Positions 36,631 through 46,963 of a stretch of 64,000 nucleotides of DNA are shown one piece after another. The position numbers and the translations under genes are program-made. Under the pieces are notes generated by a model that saw nothing but the letters and a program-made list of their open reading frames with translations, was not told the DNA's origin and did not search any database. Every line of letters begins with the position of its first letter. Position 1 is the stretch's first letter. Source of the stretch: Gammaproteobacteria bacterium (GTDB lineage: Bacteria > Pseudomonadota > Gammaproteobacteria > RBG-16-57-12). The DNA lies in assembly GCA_021647245.1 (NCBI GenBank), contig JAKIVC010000009.1, positions 1 through 64,000 on the forward strand, given 5' to 3'.

Positions 36631-37809
36631 GTGAAAAAAATTGCCATCTCTCTGTTAGCAGCAGCCATATGCTGTAGCTCAGCTTATGCCGGCTCACGTG
36701 AACAAGCCAAGCAGATACACGACAGGATCGCCGGTGTTCCGGCTGACACCGTGCTGCTTGACCAGATGCAGCTACTCATTGAAGGTGGTGATGCGATTGG
36801 TGCCGCCGAACTTGCCATAGAGCACCCGGACTTTTACAGCACCACCCTGAAAACCATTATCACACCCTGGACCAACGAAGCGCAAACCGCTTTTGCTCCC
36901 CTGAATGACTACACTGCCACTATGATTGGCGCAATACGTGATAATCTGGATTTCCGCACCCTGCTTTATGATGACATCCTTTATGTTGGCAGAGCGTCTC
37001 TTGGATTGCCCGCTTATTCGCAAAATAATAACAACCACTACGAGCAGATGGAACAGAGTGGTGTTGACCTGAAGGCTGACCTGGTTGCCGTCACCCAATC
37101 CTCTGTCAATGGCTTACCGGCTGCCGCAACCGCAGGCATAATGACCAGTCGAGCAGCGGCGCAAGCCTTTTTTGTCGATGGCACCAACCGTGCAATGCTG
37201 AGGTTTACCATCCTTAACCATCTCTGTAACGACCTAGAGCAAATAAAAGATAACACCCGCTCTCCTGATCGAATCCGCCAAGATGCTTCCCGCAGCCCCG
37301 GTGGAGACAGCCGCATCTTTATTAATGCCTGCCTAGGCTGCCACGCAGGCATGGATCCACTCGCACAAGCCTATGCTTACTACAACTACGTGTATGACAG
37401 CGGTACCGACCCTGATGCACGTAACGGGCGCTTGGAGTACACCGCAAACAGTGTCCAACCAAAATACCTGATTAACGCCAGCAACTTCCCTTACGGCTAT
37501 GCCACACCGAATGATAATTGGGCTAACTACTGGCGAGCCGGGGCAAACTCGCTGCTCGGCTGGGATACCAACAACCTTGGTCTTCCTGACAATGGTACGG
37601 GTGCAAAAAGCCTTGGCCGCGAACTTGCCAACAGCGAAGCGTTTGCTCGCTGTCAGGTTAAAAAAGTATTTAAAAACATCTGTTTCAGAGACCCTGAAAA
37701 CAGTGCAGATCACAACAAGATCGATCAAATCACTGAATCATTTAAAACCAACAACTACAACCTCAAGACCGTCTTTGCCGAAAGCGCTGTCTACTGCATG
37801 GGAGAATAA
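36631..37809 (+). CDS. Secreted CXXCH protein, DUF1588/DUF1585-like C-terminus
   Basis: A 392-residue protein with a signal peptide (MKKIAISLLAAAICCSSAYA). Most of it is of unknown fold; a CLGCHAGMDPLAQAY block at 234-248 carries one haem c site and resembles the CXXCH-x-MDPLG block of planctomycete-type DUF1588/DUF1585 cytochrome proteins. Two further cysteines lie near the end (CQVKKVFKNICF). GTG start after AAGGA. The 230 bases between this gene and the divergent HzsA-like gene must hold both promoters; I see no gene there, only a 60-codon frame I cannot support. First of a three-gene operon. Confidence 0.75.
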   Translation: MKKIAISLLAAAICCSSAYAGSREQAKQIHDRIAGVPADTVLLDQMQLLIEGGDAIGAAELAIEHPDFYSTTLKTIITPWTNEAQTAFAPLNDYTATMIGAIRDNLDFRTLLYDDILYVGRASLGLPAYSQNNNNHYEQMEQSGVDLKADLVAVTQSSVNGLPAAATAGIMTSRAAAQAFFVDGTNRAMLRFTILNHLCNDLEQIKDNTRSPDRIRQDASRSPGGDSRIFINACLGCHAGMDPLAQAYAYYNYVYDSGTDPDARNGRLEYTANSVQPKYLINASNFPYGYATPNDNWANYWRAGANSLLGWDTNNLGLPDNGTGAKSLGRELANSEAFARCQVKKVFKNICFRDPENSADHNKIDQITESFKTNNYNLKTVFAESAVYCMGE

Positions 37810-37812
37810 CGG

Positions 37813-40263
37813 ATGATTAATCGATACACTCTCTGCCTCATTTTGGCCCTCTCCCTCCTCACGGGCTGCCAAGGGGTTGATACAACCGATAATCCTGAAG
37901 TCGATCGCAGCAACGAGCCCCCCAAAGACTACAGTGGCCCTGCGGCAACAGATGATGATATTGCTCGTTTTAAAGAGTATGTGTGGGATAGCCTGCGCGC
38001 CAGCAACCGCTGTGGGAACTGCCATGGCACCGACAGTGACCAATTACAATTCGTACGTGATGATAATGTCAATTTCGCCTATACAGCGGCACTCACCATT
38101 GTAGACACCACAACGCCTAAGAACTCTGAAATAGTCACCCGGGTTGCTGCAGGCCATAACTGCTGGGAACCCTCCGACCTCATTTGCGCTGAAACCATCA
38201 CCTCCTACCTTGAGTTGTGGTTAAACCCTAATGACCCACTCCCCGGTAACAACGAAGTCAAGCTGATCGCACCACCCATCCAAGATCCTGATGGTGGCAA
38301 GCGACTGCCCGCCGATGCTGCGCTATTTTCTACCACTGTGTGGCCCCTGCTGACACAGTATTGTGCCAGCTGCCACAGCGAAGAAGGTGACTTCCCCCAG
38401 GCACCTTACATAGCGCAGAGTGATGTTAATGTCGCCTATGATGCGATACGCACGGGCCGGCGCATCGACCTGAACAACCCGGCTGACTCCCGTCTAGTAT
38501 TACGCTTGAGTGAAGAGTTTCATAACTGCTGGAATGATTGCCAATCCGATTCCGATGAATTTATCATCGCTATACAAAGCTTTGCAGATGGCGTCCCTAT
38601 CACCGAATTGGACAGCGCACTGGTTAACAGTAAAGCGCTCAACCTCTACGACGGAATCGTCGCTAGCGGCGGCAATCGCTTTGATGACCATATTATCGCC
38701 CGCTACGAATTAAAAAGTGGCCTTGGCGACACACTGTACGATACCAGCGGCATCGAGCCCGCTCTAAATCTCATACTATCCGGCACTGAAGGAGACGATT
38801 ACCAGTGGGTGGGTGGCTGGGGAATCGAGTTCTTCTCCACCTCAGCGCGAGGCAACACCGCCACCAGCGCCAAACTGGCTGAGCGGCTGAAATCAAGCAA
38901 CGCCTACACCATTGAAGCGTGGTTAGTCCCCGCCAACGTCACACAGGAAGGGCCTGCCCGTATCATCAGTTATTCGGCAAATAACTCCCTGCGTAACTTC
39001 ACACTGGGGCAAACACTCTACAACTATAACTTTGCCCAGCGCAGTAGCAGCACCGACACCAATGGAGAACCGATACTCTCAACCGCTGATGCCGACGAAA
39101 TATTACAAGCCACTCAACAGCATGTTGCCATCACCTTTAGCAGCACTGAAGGGCGAAAAATATTTGTTAATGGCACATTGGTTGCCAGTGAGACCGCTAC
39201 TCGAGGTGACAGCCTGAATGATTGGGATGAAAACTACACCCTACTGTTTGGTGCAGAGGCCGATGGCAGCTCACCCTGGAAAGGAAAACTGCGCATGGTC
39301 GCCATTCATGAGCGGGCACTCACTGCTGATCAGATACAGCAGAACATAGACGCGGGTGTGGGTGAGCGCTACTTCTTGCTCTTCAGCATTTCGCATCTAA
39401 TCGACACCCCAGATAGCTACATCTTGCTTGAAGTAAGCCAGTTCGATAACTACAGCTATCTCTTCCATAGCCCAAGATATGTCTCGCTTAACGAAACGCC
39501 TGGGGATATCGATTTTGCTGTAAAAGGGATGCGTATCGGAATCAACAGTGAAGAGTCTGCGGTTGGGCAGGTCTACCGCAACTTGGATCAGCAAGTTGTC
39601 AGCAGCCCGATGAGTCTCTCGTCATACGGGACAATTATTCCGTTGCAAGAGGGTCCTAACCTGGATCAGTTTTTCCTTACTTTCGAGCAACTGGGCTCGC
39701 ACATTAATGTTGTTCTGGAACCCGCACCCGCACAGCCGGCCATGCCAGCCGACAGCGAGCCGCAGCCACGCCTCGGGTTACGGACATTTGCCAAAATAAA
39801 TGCCAGCATGTCAATTCTGACGGATGTTCCCACAACACAAAGCGATGTTCAGGCCACCTATGAAATGGTCAAACAACAACTCCCATCCAGCAGCCGGATT
39901 GATGGCTTCCTGGCCTCCCATCAAGTGGCCATCTCGCAGCTGGCCATTGAGTACTGCAACGCACTGATCGATGACACCAGCTTGCGTGCCAGCTACTTTA
40001 CGGGTTTCGACTTTTTAGCCGATTCAACCACCGCTTTCGACACCACTGAAAAGCGTGACCAGCTACTCGACCCACTGATATCACGAATCAATGGTAGCAA
40101 CCTTGCCACACAACCGGATCCAGCCGTCGTAAAGCAGGAACTAAACAACCTCATCGACCGGCTCACCAGTTGTGGGATAAATTGCAGTAGCGACCGAACA
40201 CTTGCCGTTGCCAAAGGCAGCTGCGCCGCCCTTTTATCCAGCGCCGTGATGACCGTGCAATAA
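37813..40263 (+). CDS. LamG-domain lipoprotein with two cytochrome-like modules
   Basis: An 816-residue lipoprotein (LTGC lipobox, Cys19). Two tandem modules each carry a haem c site followed about 50 residues later by HNCW and one more Cys: C67-GN-CH71 with H115-NCW and C125, and C184-AS-CH188 with H237-NCW and C243. A LamG/concanavalin-like domain follows at about 350-515 (SNAYTIEAWLVPANV, VAITFSSTEGRKIFVNG, LRMVAIHERALTADQI). The last 300 residues are unknown. Three bases after the previous gene. It may bind a polysaccharide or protein on the surface and pass electrons, which is inference. Confidence 0.78.
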   Translation: MINRYTLCLILALSLLTGCQGVDTTDNPEVDRSNEPPKDYSGPAATDDDIARFKEYVWDSLRASNRCGNCHGTDSDQLQFVRDDNVNFAYTAALTIVDTTTPKNSEIVTRVAAGHNCWEPSDLICAETITSYLELWLNPNDPLPGNNEVKLIAPPIQDPDGGKRLPADAALFSTTVWPLLTQYCASCHSEEGDFPQAPYIAQSDVNVAYDAIRTGRRIDLNNPADSRLVLRLSEEFHNCWNDCQSDSDEFIIAIQSFADGVPITELDSALVNSKALNLYDGIVASGGNRFDDHIIARYELKSGLGDTLYDTSGIEPALNLILSGTEGDDYQWVGGWGIEFFSTSARGNTATSAKLAERLKSSNAYTIEAWLVPANVTQEGPARIISYSANNSLRNFTLGQTLYNYNFAQRSSSTDTNGEPILSTADADEILQATQQHVAITFSSTEGRKIFVNGTLVASETATRGDSLNDWDENYTLLFGAEADGSSPWKGKLRMVAIHERALTADQIQQNIDAGVGERYFLLFSISHLIDTPDSYILLEVSQFDNYSYLFHSPRYVSLNETPGDIDFAVKGMRIGINSEESAVGQVYRNLDQQVVSSPMSLSSYGTIIPLQEGPNLDQFFLTFEQLGSHINVVLEPAPAQPAMPADSEPQPRLGLRTFAKINASMSILTDVPTTQSDVQATYEMVKQQLPSSSRIDGFLASHQVAISQLAIEYCNALIDDTSLRASYFTGFDFLADSTTAFDTTEKRDQLLDPLISRINGSNLATQPDPAVVKQELNNLIDRLTSCGINCSSDRTLAVAKGSCAALLSSAVMTVQ

Positions 40264-40272
40264 GGAACGAAT

Positions 40273-41838
40273 ATGACTAAGAAGAACAAACACCACGCAC
40301 TAAACCAGCCTCTTCTGCATACTCATCATCGTCGACCTTACAGCCGACGTGATTTTTTGGCCCAAGGACTGGCACTGGGAGGAGCCATGGTAATGGCGCC
40401 CCCTCTGTTTGGATTAAATAGCGCACAAGCTGCACTCTCTACCGATATGGAAGCACTTAAACTCGCTTGCGGTATCAACAGTGTTGGCGCAGGGAAAATC
40501 CCCTTCATCTGCTTTGATCTTGCCGGTGGCGCCAGCATGGCGGGAACCAATGTCCTCATTGGGCAGCAAGGGGGGCAGCTCGATTTTGTCTCAACTGAGG
40601 GTTACAACCGAATGGGGCTGCCAGGCGACATGGTACCTTCACTCAATGACCCTATCTCTGGCCTCCCCTACTACGACGACTCCCTAGGACTTGCCTTTCA
40701 CAGTGACAGTGGCTTTTTACGCGGCATACGAGAACGTCTTGGCACTGGAACCGCCGCCAATATCAATGGTGCGGTTATTCCGGCACGCTCTGAAAATGAT
40801 ACCGGCAATAACCCCCACAACCCGATGTATGGCATTGCACAAGCCGGGGCAAACGGTGAATTATTACGACTGATCGGCTCCGTCAGCTCCGATTCGGGGG
40901 GCAACTCAATGTCACCTGCACAGATGATTCGTACCGAGTGGCGGCCCACAAAAGTTGACCGCCCCAGAGATGTCACCGGCTTAGTAGATACAGGGAAATT
41001 AGTTGGGCTACTGGACCAGGCTGATGCGGTTGCAGTACTAGAGTCTGTACAACGGATCAGTGCGGCAAAAATTGGCAACATACAGACCGGTGTCACACAA
41101 GCTGCACTGATCAAAGACCTGCTCAGCTGTGGCTATGTTAAAACCGCTGACTTGGTCGACCGCTACGGTGACCCCAGCGCCCTCAACCCAACCCTCGACA
41201 CCGAGATTGTTGGCCCCGGTGGCATCTTCAGCCAGGCAGAATTTGACAGCGATCGCGAATTCCGCAAAACAGCTTCGGTGATGAAAATGGTGATGAATGG
41301 TTATGCGGGCGCCGGCACTATTACCATAGGTGGATATGACTACCACACCGGAGAGCGTGCCACCGGCGAGCTGAGAGACCTGCGTGCCGGACGTTGCATG
41401 GGTGCCTGCCTAGAGTATGCTCATCGACTAGGACAACCCCTCATGATGTATGTCAGCAGTGATGGCTCCGTATTCAGCAATGGCAGCCTTGATGAGAGCG
41501 AAGATGGGCGTGGCAAAGGTGTCTGGACCGGAGATAGCTCCGCCACAGCCGCCTCATTTTTCTTGGTATACAATCCATTGGGACGGCCGCAACTGCTCGG
41601 TGGCAACGCCGATCAACAAGCACAACAGCAACAGATTGGCTACTTCCGCCGCGATGGCTCAGTTGAAACAGCCTCCTCACCTGCCGCTAACAATGTCAAC
41701 CTGTTGGTAGAGACGGTGATCCTCAATTACCTTGCCCTCCACGGACAGCAAGGCGATTTTGAAACCCTCTTCCCAAACCACCGTCTTGGCAACAGTATAT
41801 TAAGGGACAGCTTGACCGCATTTGCCTCGATAAAATAA
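40273..41838 (+). CDS. Tat-exported DUF1501-like protein
   Basis: A 521-residue protein with a twin-arginine signal (SRRDFLAQGLALGGAMVM at 24-41), so it is folded in the cytoplasm, probably with a bound metal, before export. The body resembles the DUF1501 group: FICFDLAGGASMAGTNVLIG, a TIGGYDYHTG block, and AVVIL-type end regions (VNLLVETVILNYLALHG). DUF1501 belongs near the sulfatase/alkaline phosphatase fold and goes with DUF1588-like cytochromes in other phyla. I do not know its activity. AAGGA lies before the ATG. Last gene of the plus-strand trio; a MITE-like repeat follows 10 bases later. Confidence 0.72.
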   Translation: MTKKNKHHALNQPLLHTHHRRPYSRRDFLAQGLALGGAMVMAPPLFGLNSAQAALSTDMEALKLACGINSVGAGKIPFICFDLAGGASMAGTNVLIGQQGGQLDFVSTEGYNRMGLPGDMVPSLNDPISGLPYYDDSLGLAFHSDSGFLRGIRERLGTGTAANINGAVIPARSENDTGNNPHNPMYGIAQAGANGELLRLIGSVSSDSGGNSMSPAQMIRTEWRPTKVDRPRDVTGLVDTGKLVGLLDQADAVAVLESVQRISAAKIGNIQTGVTQAALIKDLLSCGYVKTADLVDRYGDPSALNPTLDTEIVGPGGIFSQAEFDSDREFRKTASVMKMVMNGYAGAGTITIGGYDYHTGERATGELRDLRAGRCMGACLEYAHRLGQPLMMYVSSDGSVFSNGSLDESEDGRGKGVWTGDSSATAASFFLVYNPLGRPQLLGGNADQQAQQQQIGYFRRDGSVETASSPAANNVNLLVETVILNYLALHGQQGDFETLFPNHRLGNSILRDSLTAFASIK

Positions 41839-41848
41839 ATATGCCCCC

Positions 41849-42011
41849 AGGAGACTGTCGGACTTAGGTGATCGTAGCGAGGGAAAGCCATTTTGAGTCC
41901 ATTTTTTTGATTGTTTGAGGCGAATATTGAGCATATTCAACGAAAATGATCGGAGAAATGGGCCTGAATGGCTTTTCCGCAGTAGATTCACCCTAAGTCC
42001 GACAGCCTCCT
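41849..42011. repeat. MITE-like element A, copy 2
   Basis: A 163-base copy of the element at 18749-18912 in reverse orientation, with ends AGGAGACTGTCGGACTTAG and CTAAGTCCGACAGCCTCCT. It lacks the AT-rich second part found with copies 1 and 3. It sits directly between the envelope cluster and the end of the SulP gene. Confidence 0.85.
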
Positions 42012-42062
42012 AGCTTTCGATAAGCTGAGCACCACTCCACATTCGTCATCTAAAGATGGCGC

Positions 42063-43595
42063 TTACTTGCGCTTTGCTTCGGTCTCTACATGGTAGTGAA
42101 TATCTTCCGTCACATTGACTTCAACCAAGTCACCCGATTTCTCAAACAACGCCTGACACTCATGGCTCAAGTGGCGCAGATGTACCTTTTTGCCCAGTTT
42201 GGTATAGCGCTCTGTGAGGCTATCAATCGCCTCCATGCCGGAGTGGTCGTAGACGCGGGTATATTTAAAGTCGATCACCACTTCATCGGGATCATTTTTG
42301 GGGTCAAACAGGTCGGTAAAGCTACGAATAGAACCAAAGAACAGCGGCCCATGCATGATATAGACTTTAGCGCCATTCTCATCGGTACTCTGCTCTGCCC
42401 ACATATGTTTGGCGGTTTGCCATGCAAACACCAGCGCGGAGATAATGACCCCGATAATGACGGCGGTGGCCAGATCGGTGAATACGGTAACCCCAGAGAC
42501 TAGGATCAACACAAACGCATCCGCCGGTGGGATTTTTTTCAGAATGCGAACACTTGACCATTCAAAGGTCGCAATCACCACAATAAACATCACCCCCACC
42601 AGTGCTGCCAGTGGAATCATCTCGATCAGATCCGATGCGAACAGAATAAAGCCCAACAGGAACAGTGCGGCAGAGATGCCGGACAAGCGCCCCAGACCAC
42701 CGGAGTTGATGTTGATCATCGACTGGCCAATCATTGCACACCCGCCCATACCACCAAAGAAGCCGGTTGCGATGTTGGCAGCGCCCTGCCCCATACACTC
42801 ACGATTACCTTGACCGCGTGTTTCGGTAATTTCGTCGATCAGGTTCATGGTCAGCAGTGATTCGATCAAGCCAATCGCGGCAAAGATCAGCGAGAAGGGC
42901 AAAATGATCATCAGGGTTTCAAAGGTAAACGGCACCATGGGGATATGGAATTCAGGGAAACCACCGGCAATTGAGGCGATATCACCTACGCTCTGGGTCT
43001 CCATGCCAAAAAAGATCACCAGTGCAGTGACCACAATAATCGCCGCCAGTGAGGAGGGAATCGCCTTGGTCAATTTAGGCAGAAAGTGAATGATGGCCAT
43101 GGTCAATACAATCAGGCCCAGCATCAACATCAGCTCATTACCCGGCAACCAGCTACTTATCCCCGCTGCATCGGTAATTTTGAACTGCTCCAGCTGGGCA
43201 AGAAAAATAACGATCGCCAGACCATTCACAAAGCCGAGCATCACCGGATAGGGAACCATGCGAATAAACACCCCCATTTTCAACACACCGGCCAACATCT
43301 GAATAATGCCCATCAACACCACCGCTGCAAACAGATATTCTGCGCCATGCTCTGCCACCAGGTAGACCATCACCACCGCCAGTGCGCCGGTGGCACCCGA
43401 TATCATCCCTGGGCGACCACCAATCGCAGCCGTGATCAAGCCCACCATAAAAGCCGCGTAGAGACCAACCAGAGGGTTTACACCGGCAACAAAAGCAAAA
43501 GCGACGGCTTCTGGCACCAGCGCCAGCGCAACCGTCAGGCCAGACAATATGTCATTCTTCACACTCGCATAGCGTGCATGACTCAATTCGAACAT
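42063..43595 (-). CDS. SulP family anion transporter with STAS domain
   Basis: A 510-residue inner-membrane transporter. The N-terminal SLC26-like transport domain has about twelve to fourteen helices, starting [20 protein letters not shown] and including [40 protein letters not shown] and the [18 protein letters not shown] helix. A cytoplasmic STAS domain covers about 410-500 ([20 protein letters not shown]). Substrate could be sulfate or bicarbonate; members in marine autotrophs (BicA/SbtA-like use) often move bicarbonate with Na+. Context does not decide. It is a single gene between repeats. Confidence 0.9.
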   Translation of the reverse strand: MFELSHARYASVKNDILSGLTVALALVPEAVAFAFVAGVNPLVGLYAAFMVGLITAAIGGRPGMISGATGALAVVMVYLVAEHGAEYLFAAVVLMGIIQMLAGVLKMGVFIRMVPYPVMLGFVNGLAIVIFLAQLEQFKITDAAGISSWLPGNELMLMLGLIVLTMAIIHFLPKLTKAIPSSLAAIIVVTALVIFFGMETQSVGDIASIAGGFPEFHIPMVPFTFETLMIILPFSLIFAAIGLIESLLTMNLIDEITETRGQGNRECMGQGAANIATGFFGGMGGCAMIGQSMININSGGLGRLSGISAALFLLGFILFASDLIEMIPLAALVGVMFIVVIATFEWSSVRILKKIPPADAFVLILVSGVTVFTDLATAVIIGVIISALVFAWQTAKHMWAEQSTDENGAKVYIMHGPLFFGSIRSFTDLFDPKNDPDEVVIDFKYTRVYDHSGMEAIDSLTERYTKLGKKVHLRHLSHECQALFEKSGDLVEVNVTEDIHYHVETEAKRK

Positions 43596-43680
43596 GGAAA
43601 ACCCTCAGGATGGTGTGGATGCAGGTTGAGCGAGCGCGGATTTTAACAAAAATAGCGGCAAATTTGTAGCGCCGCGAAGG

Positions 43681-43828
43681 CTACACCCCCCGTAGCACCC
43701 ACCCATTGACCACGTTCACAGGGAATATTTTAAGATTGCGCTGTGCAGGAGGCCAGCTTTTAATATTGAAGCGAGCACCGCCGCGCAGGGCGCAGATAAT
43801 TTCATCCCCTTCAATAGGGCCACCAAAC
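43681..43828 (-). pseudogene. Decayed C-terminal fragment of a Rieske [2Fe-2S] ferredoxin
   Basis: One minus-strand frame gives about 48 residues, GGPIEGDEIICALRGGARFN then IKSWPPAQRNLKIFPV and VNVVNGWVLRGV, ending in a stop at 43681. This resembles the second half of NirD/naphthalene-dioxygenase-type Rieske ferredoxins, where CPLHGARFNI...CPPAQ...FPVKVE is usual. Here the second box has lost its His (CALRGG), and the first box is missing, replaced by repeat DNA. It is not functional. Confidence 0.55.
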
Positions 43829-43901
43829 TAGAGGTACCGGCTTGCGAATATACTTATTCTCGAACGCACACAGCGCCTACCCACGAGTAGGTCAACCCTC
43901 T

Positions 43902-44025
43902 TATATTGCCTAGTCAGCGATTCTGTGGCATTTCGCATCAAGGCATAGCTCGCAGGCAGTGGTTATTCCCTTGACAAGCGCTATAACGCTGAGGCGGAGT
44001 GCCACAGAATCGCCCGCAGGGTTGA
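43902..44025. repeat. Palindromic element with GCGATTCTGTGGCA ends
   Basis: GCGATTCTGTGGCA at 43927-43940 is matched by its complement at 44000-44013, and outside this TCAACCCT at 43902 pairs with AGGGTTGA at 44018. The interior (CAAGGCATAGCTCGCAGGC ... GACAAGCGCTATAACGC) is not coding. It looks like another miniature inverted-repeat element and lies against the composite repeat copy 2. Confidence 0.7.
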
Positions 44026-44029
44026 TGTA

Positions 44030-44340
44030 CTAGACTTTATGTATTAACTCGCCACCAGCTTAATTATCCATAATATGGATTGTTGGCGAGTAAATACATA
44101 AAGTCCGATGGTATTAGACAATCATTATTCCATAAAAAAAGACTTCTGGAATAATGAGTTGCGAGTTAATACATATCAGGAGGCTGTCGGGCTTAGGTGA
44201 TCGTAGCGAGGGAAAGCCATTTTGAGTCCATTTTTTTGATCGTTTGAGGCGAATATTGAGCATATTCAACGAAAATGATCGGAGAAATGGGCCTGAATGG
44301 CTTTTCCGCAGTAGATTCACCCTAAGTCCGACAGCCTCCT
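44030..44340. repeat. Composite palindromic repeat, copy 2 (inverted)
   Basis: A 311-base unit, the reverse complement of 18749-19060. Bases 44030-44177 are the AT-rich part with ACTTTATGTATT and AATACATAAAGT ends, and bases 44178-44340 are element A. By eye it differs from copy 1 at only a few positions. The 43596-44506 gap is otherwise filled by the Rieske remnant (43681-43828) and the GCGATTCTG palindrome; the last 165 bases before leuS show nothing definite. Confidence 0.85.
44178..44340. repeat. MITE-like element A, copy 3
   Basis: A 163-base copy in the same orientation as copy 2, with ends AGGAGGCTGTCGGGCTTAG and CTAAGTCCGACAGCCTCCT. It forms the right half of the composite repeat. 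Confidence 0.85.
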
Positions 44341-44506
44341 AGTCTGGCTTTTTGTTAAAGAAACCAAGCCAAAAGAGGATAGGTGGTGCAGTGAGGGGTA
44401 TCCTACGGTAAAATTACCGATTCTATCTCTATAAGGCCGCTGCACCCACTTGTGCAGAGAACTCTTTATATTCAGATTAACCCGATTTTCCGCAGGCAGA
44501 TGACAG

Positions 44507-46963
44507 ATGGCAATGAGTGATCAGTACAACCCCCAGGCAATTGAAGAGCAGACCCAGCAGTATTGGGATGATAACAAGCTGTTTGAGGCGGTAGAGGATG
44601 CTTCTAAGGAGAAGTACTACTGCCTGTCGATGTTTCCCTACCCCAGTGGCCGTCTGCATATGGGGCATGTGCGAAATTATACGCTGGGGGATGTTATTTC
44701 GCGCTACCAGCGCATGCAGGGTAAAAATGTGATGCAGCCGATGGGTTGGGATGCCTTTGGTCTGCCTGCTGAAAATGCCGCCATTAAAAATAACGTACCA
44801 CCGGCCCGCTGGACCCAGGAAAATATTGCCTATATGAAGGGGCAGCTGAAACGCCTCGGCTTTGGTTATGACTGGAGACGAGAAGTGGCCACCTGTACGC
44901 CACAGTACTACCGCTGGGAGCAGTGGTTTTTTACCAAACTGTACGAAAAAGGGCTGGTGTATAAAAAAACCGCGCCTGTGAATTGGTGTCCGAATGATAT
45001 GACGGTGCTGGCCAACGAACAGGTGATTGATGGCTGTTGTTGGCGTTGCGACACAGTGGTCGAGCGTAAAGAGATTCCACAGTGGTTCATGAAGATTACC
45101 GACTATGCACAGCAACTACTGGATGATCTGGATCAACTGGATGGCTGGCCCGACCAGGTGCGCGCCATGCAGCGTAACTGGATTGGCCGCTCCGAAGGTG
45201 TGTTGGTGGAGTTTACGGTAGATGGTGAGCCACTCAAAGTGTTCACCACCCGCCCTGATACCTTGATGGGAGTCTCCTACCTGGCGGTTGCGCCGGAGCA
45301 TCTGCTGGCGCTCGCCGCAGCGAAAGAGAACGTCTCACTGGCCTCATTTATTGATGAGTGTAAAAACATGGAGACCTCCGAAGCTGCCATGGAGACCATG
45401 GAGAAAAAAGGGGTGGACACTGGACTAAAGGCGGTTCACCCCGTTAGCGGTGAGGCGGTACCGGTTTTTGCGGCTAACTTTGTTTTACTGGGGTATGGCG
45501 AAGGCGCGGTGATGGCGGTGCCTGCACATGATCAGCGTGACTGGGCGTTTGCCCATAAATATGACCTTCCAATCAAACAGGTGATCGCCCCTGAAAATGG
45601 CGAAGAAATCGATCTGGAGAGTGGCGCTTTTACCGATAAAGGGGTGTTGATCAACTCCGGTGAATTTACACACATGGGCTTTCAGGAGGCGGTGGATGCC
45701 ATTGCCGATTATCTCAGTGAGCGTGGCAAGGGCGAGAAAAAAATCAACTTCCGCCTGCGTGACTGGGGTGTTTCGCGGCAGCGCTACTGGGGCGCACCGA
45801 TACCCATTATCAACTGCCCTGCCTGTGGCGCAGTGTCCGTGCCAGAGGATCAGCTGCCAGTAGTGTTGCCAGAAGACGTGGTGCTGGATGGCGTTAGCTC
45901 GCCAATTAAAAAAATGGCTGAGTTTATTGAAACCCGCTGCCCTCACTGTGGTGGAAAAGCTGAGCGTGAAACCGATACTTTCGATACTTTTATGGAGTCC
46001 TCCTGGTATTTTGCCCGTTATGCATCGGCTGATAATGGCGAGGCGATGTTGGATGAGCGTGCTCGCTACTGGCTGCCGGTGGACCAGTATGTTGGCGGCA
46101 TTGAGCACGCCATCTTACACCTGCTCTACTCGCGCTTCTTCCATAAGCTGTTACGTGACTTTGGTTGGGTACAAGGTGACGAGCCATTTAAAAACCTGCT
46201 GACCCAGGGCATGGTGTTGAAAGATGGCCGTAAAATGTCCAAGTCCAAGGGAAATACAGTGGACCCACAGGCGTTGATTGAGCGCTATGGTGCCGATACG
46301 GTGCGTCTGTTTATCATGTTTGCAGCGCCTCCGGAGCAGAGTCTGGAGTGGAATGATTCGGGTGTTGAAGGTGCTCACCGTTTTCTTAAGCGTTTATGGG
46401 CTCTGGTGAATGAAAATCAGGCAATCATCGCAGCGTGGGGGGGTGACTATGATGGCTCCAGCGCAGATAGCAGCGTGAAAAAAACCCGTGGTGAGTTGCA
46501 TCGGATATTGGATCAGGCCAACCATGATTTCGCCAAATATCAGTTTAATACGGTGGTTGCGGCGGGTATGAAAATGGTTAACATCCTGATCGCGCTGGAT
46601 AAAAAAAGCAGTGGTGCGGAGGCTGTTTTGGCAGAGGGCGTTGATATTCTGTTGCGGATGCTGGCACCGATTGTACCCCATATCACGCATCAAATATGGC
46701 GTTCGCTGGGCAGAGAGGGTGATATATTGACGGCTCAATGGCCCACGGTCGATGCTCAGGCGCTAGTGCGTGAAACCATCGAGCTGGTGGTTCAGGTAAA
46801 CGGCAAGCTGCGTGCTAAAATCGAAGTGGTCGCTGAGGCTGATAATCAGCTGATCGAAGAGGCCGCCATTTCAGATGAAAATGTGATCCGCTTCCTTGAG
46901 GATAAAGAGATCCGAAAAATTATTGTGGTACCCAATAAACTGGTCAATATCGTTGTATCGTAA
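44507..46963 (+). CDS. leuS: Leucyl-tRNA synthetase
   Basis: An 818-residue class I synthetase. HIGH motif variant is HMGHVRNYT (at about 49-57), the editing domain (CP1) is at about 220-410 with [18 protein letters not shown] and [13 protein letters not shown], a zinc-type CPACG...CPHCGG pair is at about 440-485, and the KMSKS loop is in [15 protein letters not shown]. Length fits bacterial LeuRS (about 860) with a shorter C-terminal domain. Starts [15 protein letters not shown]; the second Met two codons on is a possible alternative start. First gene of the leuS-lptE-holA run. Confidence 0.97.
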   Translation: MAMSDQYNPQAIEEQTQQYWDDNKLFEAVEDASKEKYYCLSMFPYPSGRLHMGHVRNYTLGDVISRYQRMQGKNVMQPMGWDAFGLPAENAAIKNNVPPARWTQENIAYMKGQLKRLGFGYDWRREVATCTPQYYRWEQWFFTKLYEKGLVYKKTAPVNWCPNDMTVLANEQVIDGCCWRCDTVVERKEIPQWFMKITDYAQQLLDDLDQLDGWPDQVRAMQRNWIGRSEGVLVEFTVDGEPLKVFTTRPDTLMGVSYLAVAPEHLLALAAAKENVSLASFIDECKNMETSEAAMETMEKKGVDTGLKAVHPVSGEAVPVFAANFVLLGYGEGAVMAVPAHDQRDWAFAHKYDLPIKQVIAPENGEEIDLESGAFTDKGVLINSGEFTHMGFQEAVDAIADYLSERGKGEKKINFRLRDWGVSRQRYWGAPIPIINCPACGAVSVPEDQLPVVLPEDVVLDGVSSPIKKMAEFIETRCPHCGGKAERETDTFDTFMESSWYFARYASADNGEAMLDERARYWLPVDQYVGGIEHAILHLLYSRFFHKLLRDFGWVQGDEPFKNLLTQGMVLKDGRKMSKSKGNTVDPQALIERYGADTVRLFIMFAAPPEQSLEWNDSGVEGAHRFLKRLWALVNENQAIIAAWGGDYDGSSADSSVKKTRGELHRILDQANHDFAKYQFNTVVAAGMKMVNILIALDKKSSGAEAVLAEGVDILLRMLAPIVPHITHQIWRSLGREGDILTAQWPTVDAQALVRETIELVVQVNGKLRAKIEVVAEADNQLIEEAAISDENVIRFLEDKEIRKIIVVPNKLVNIVVS

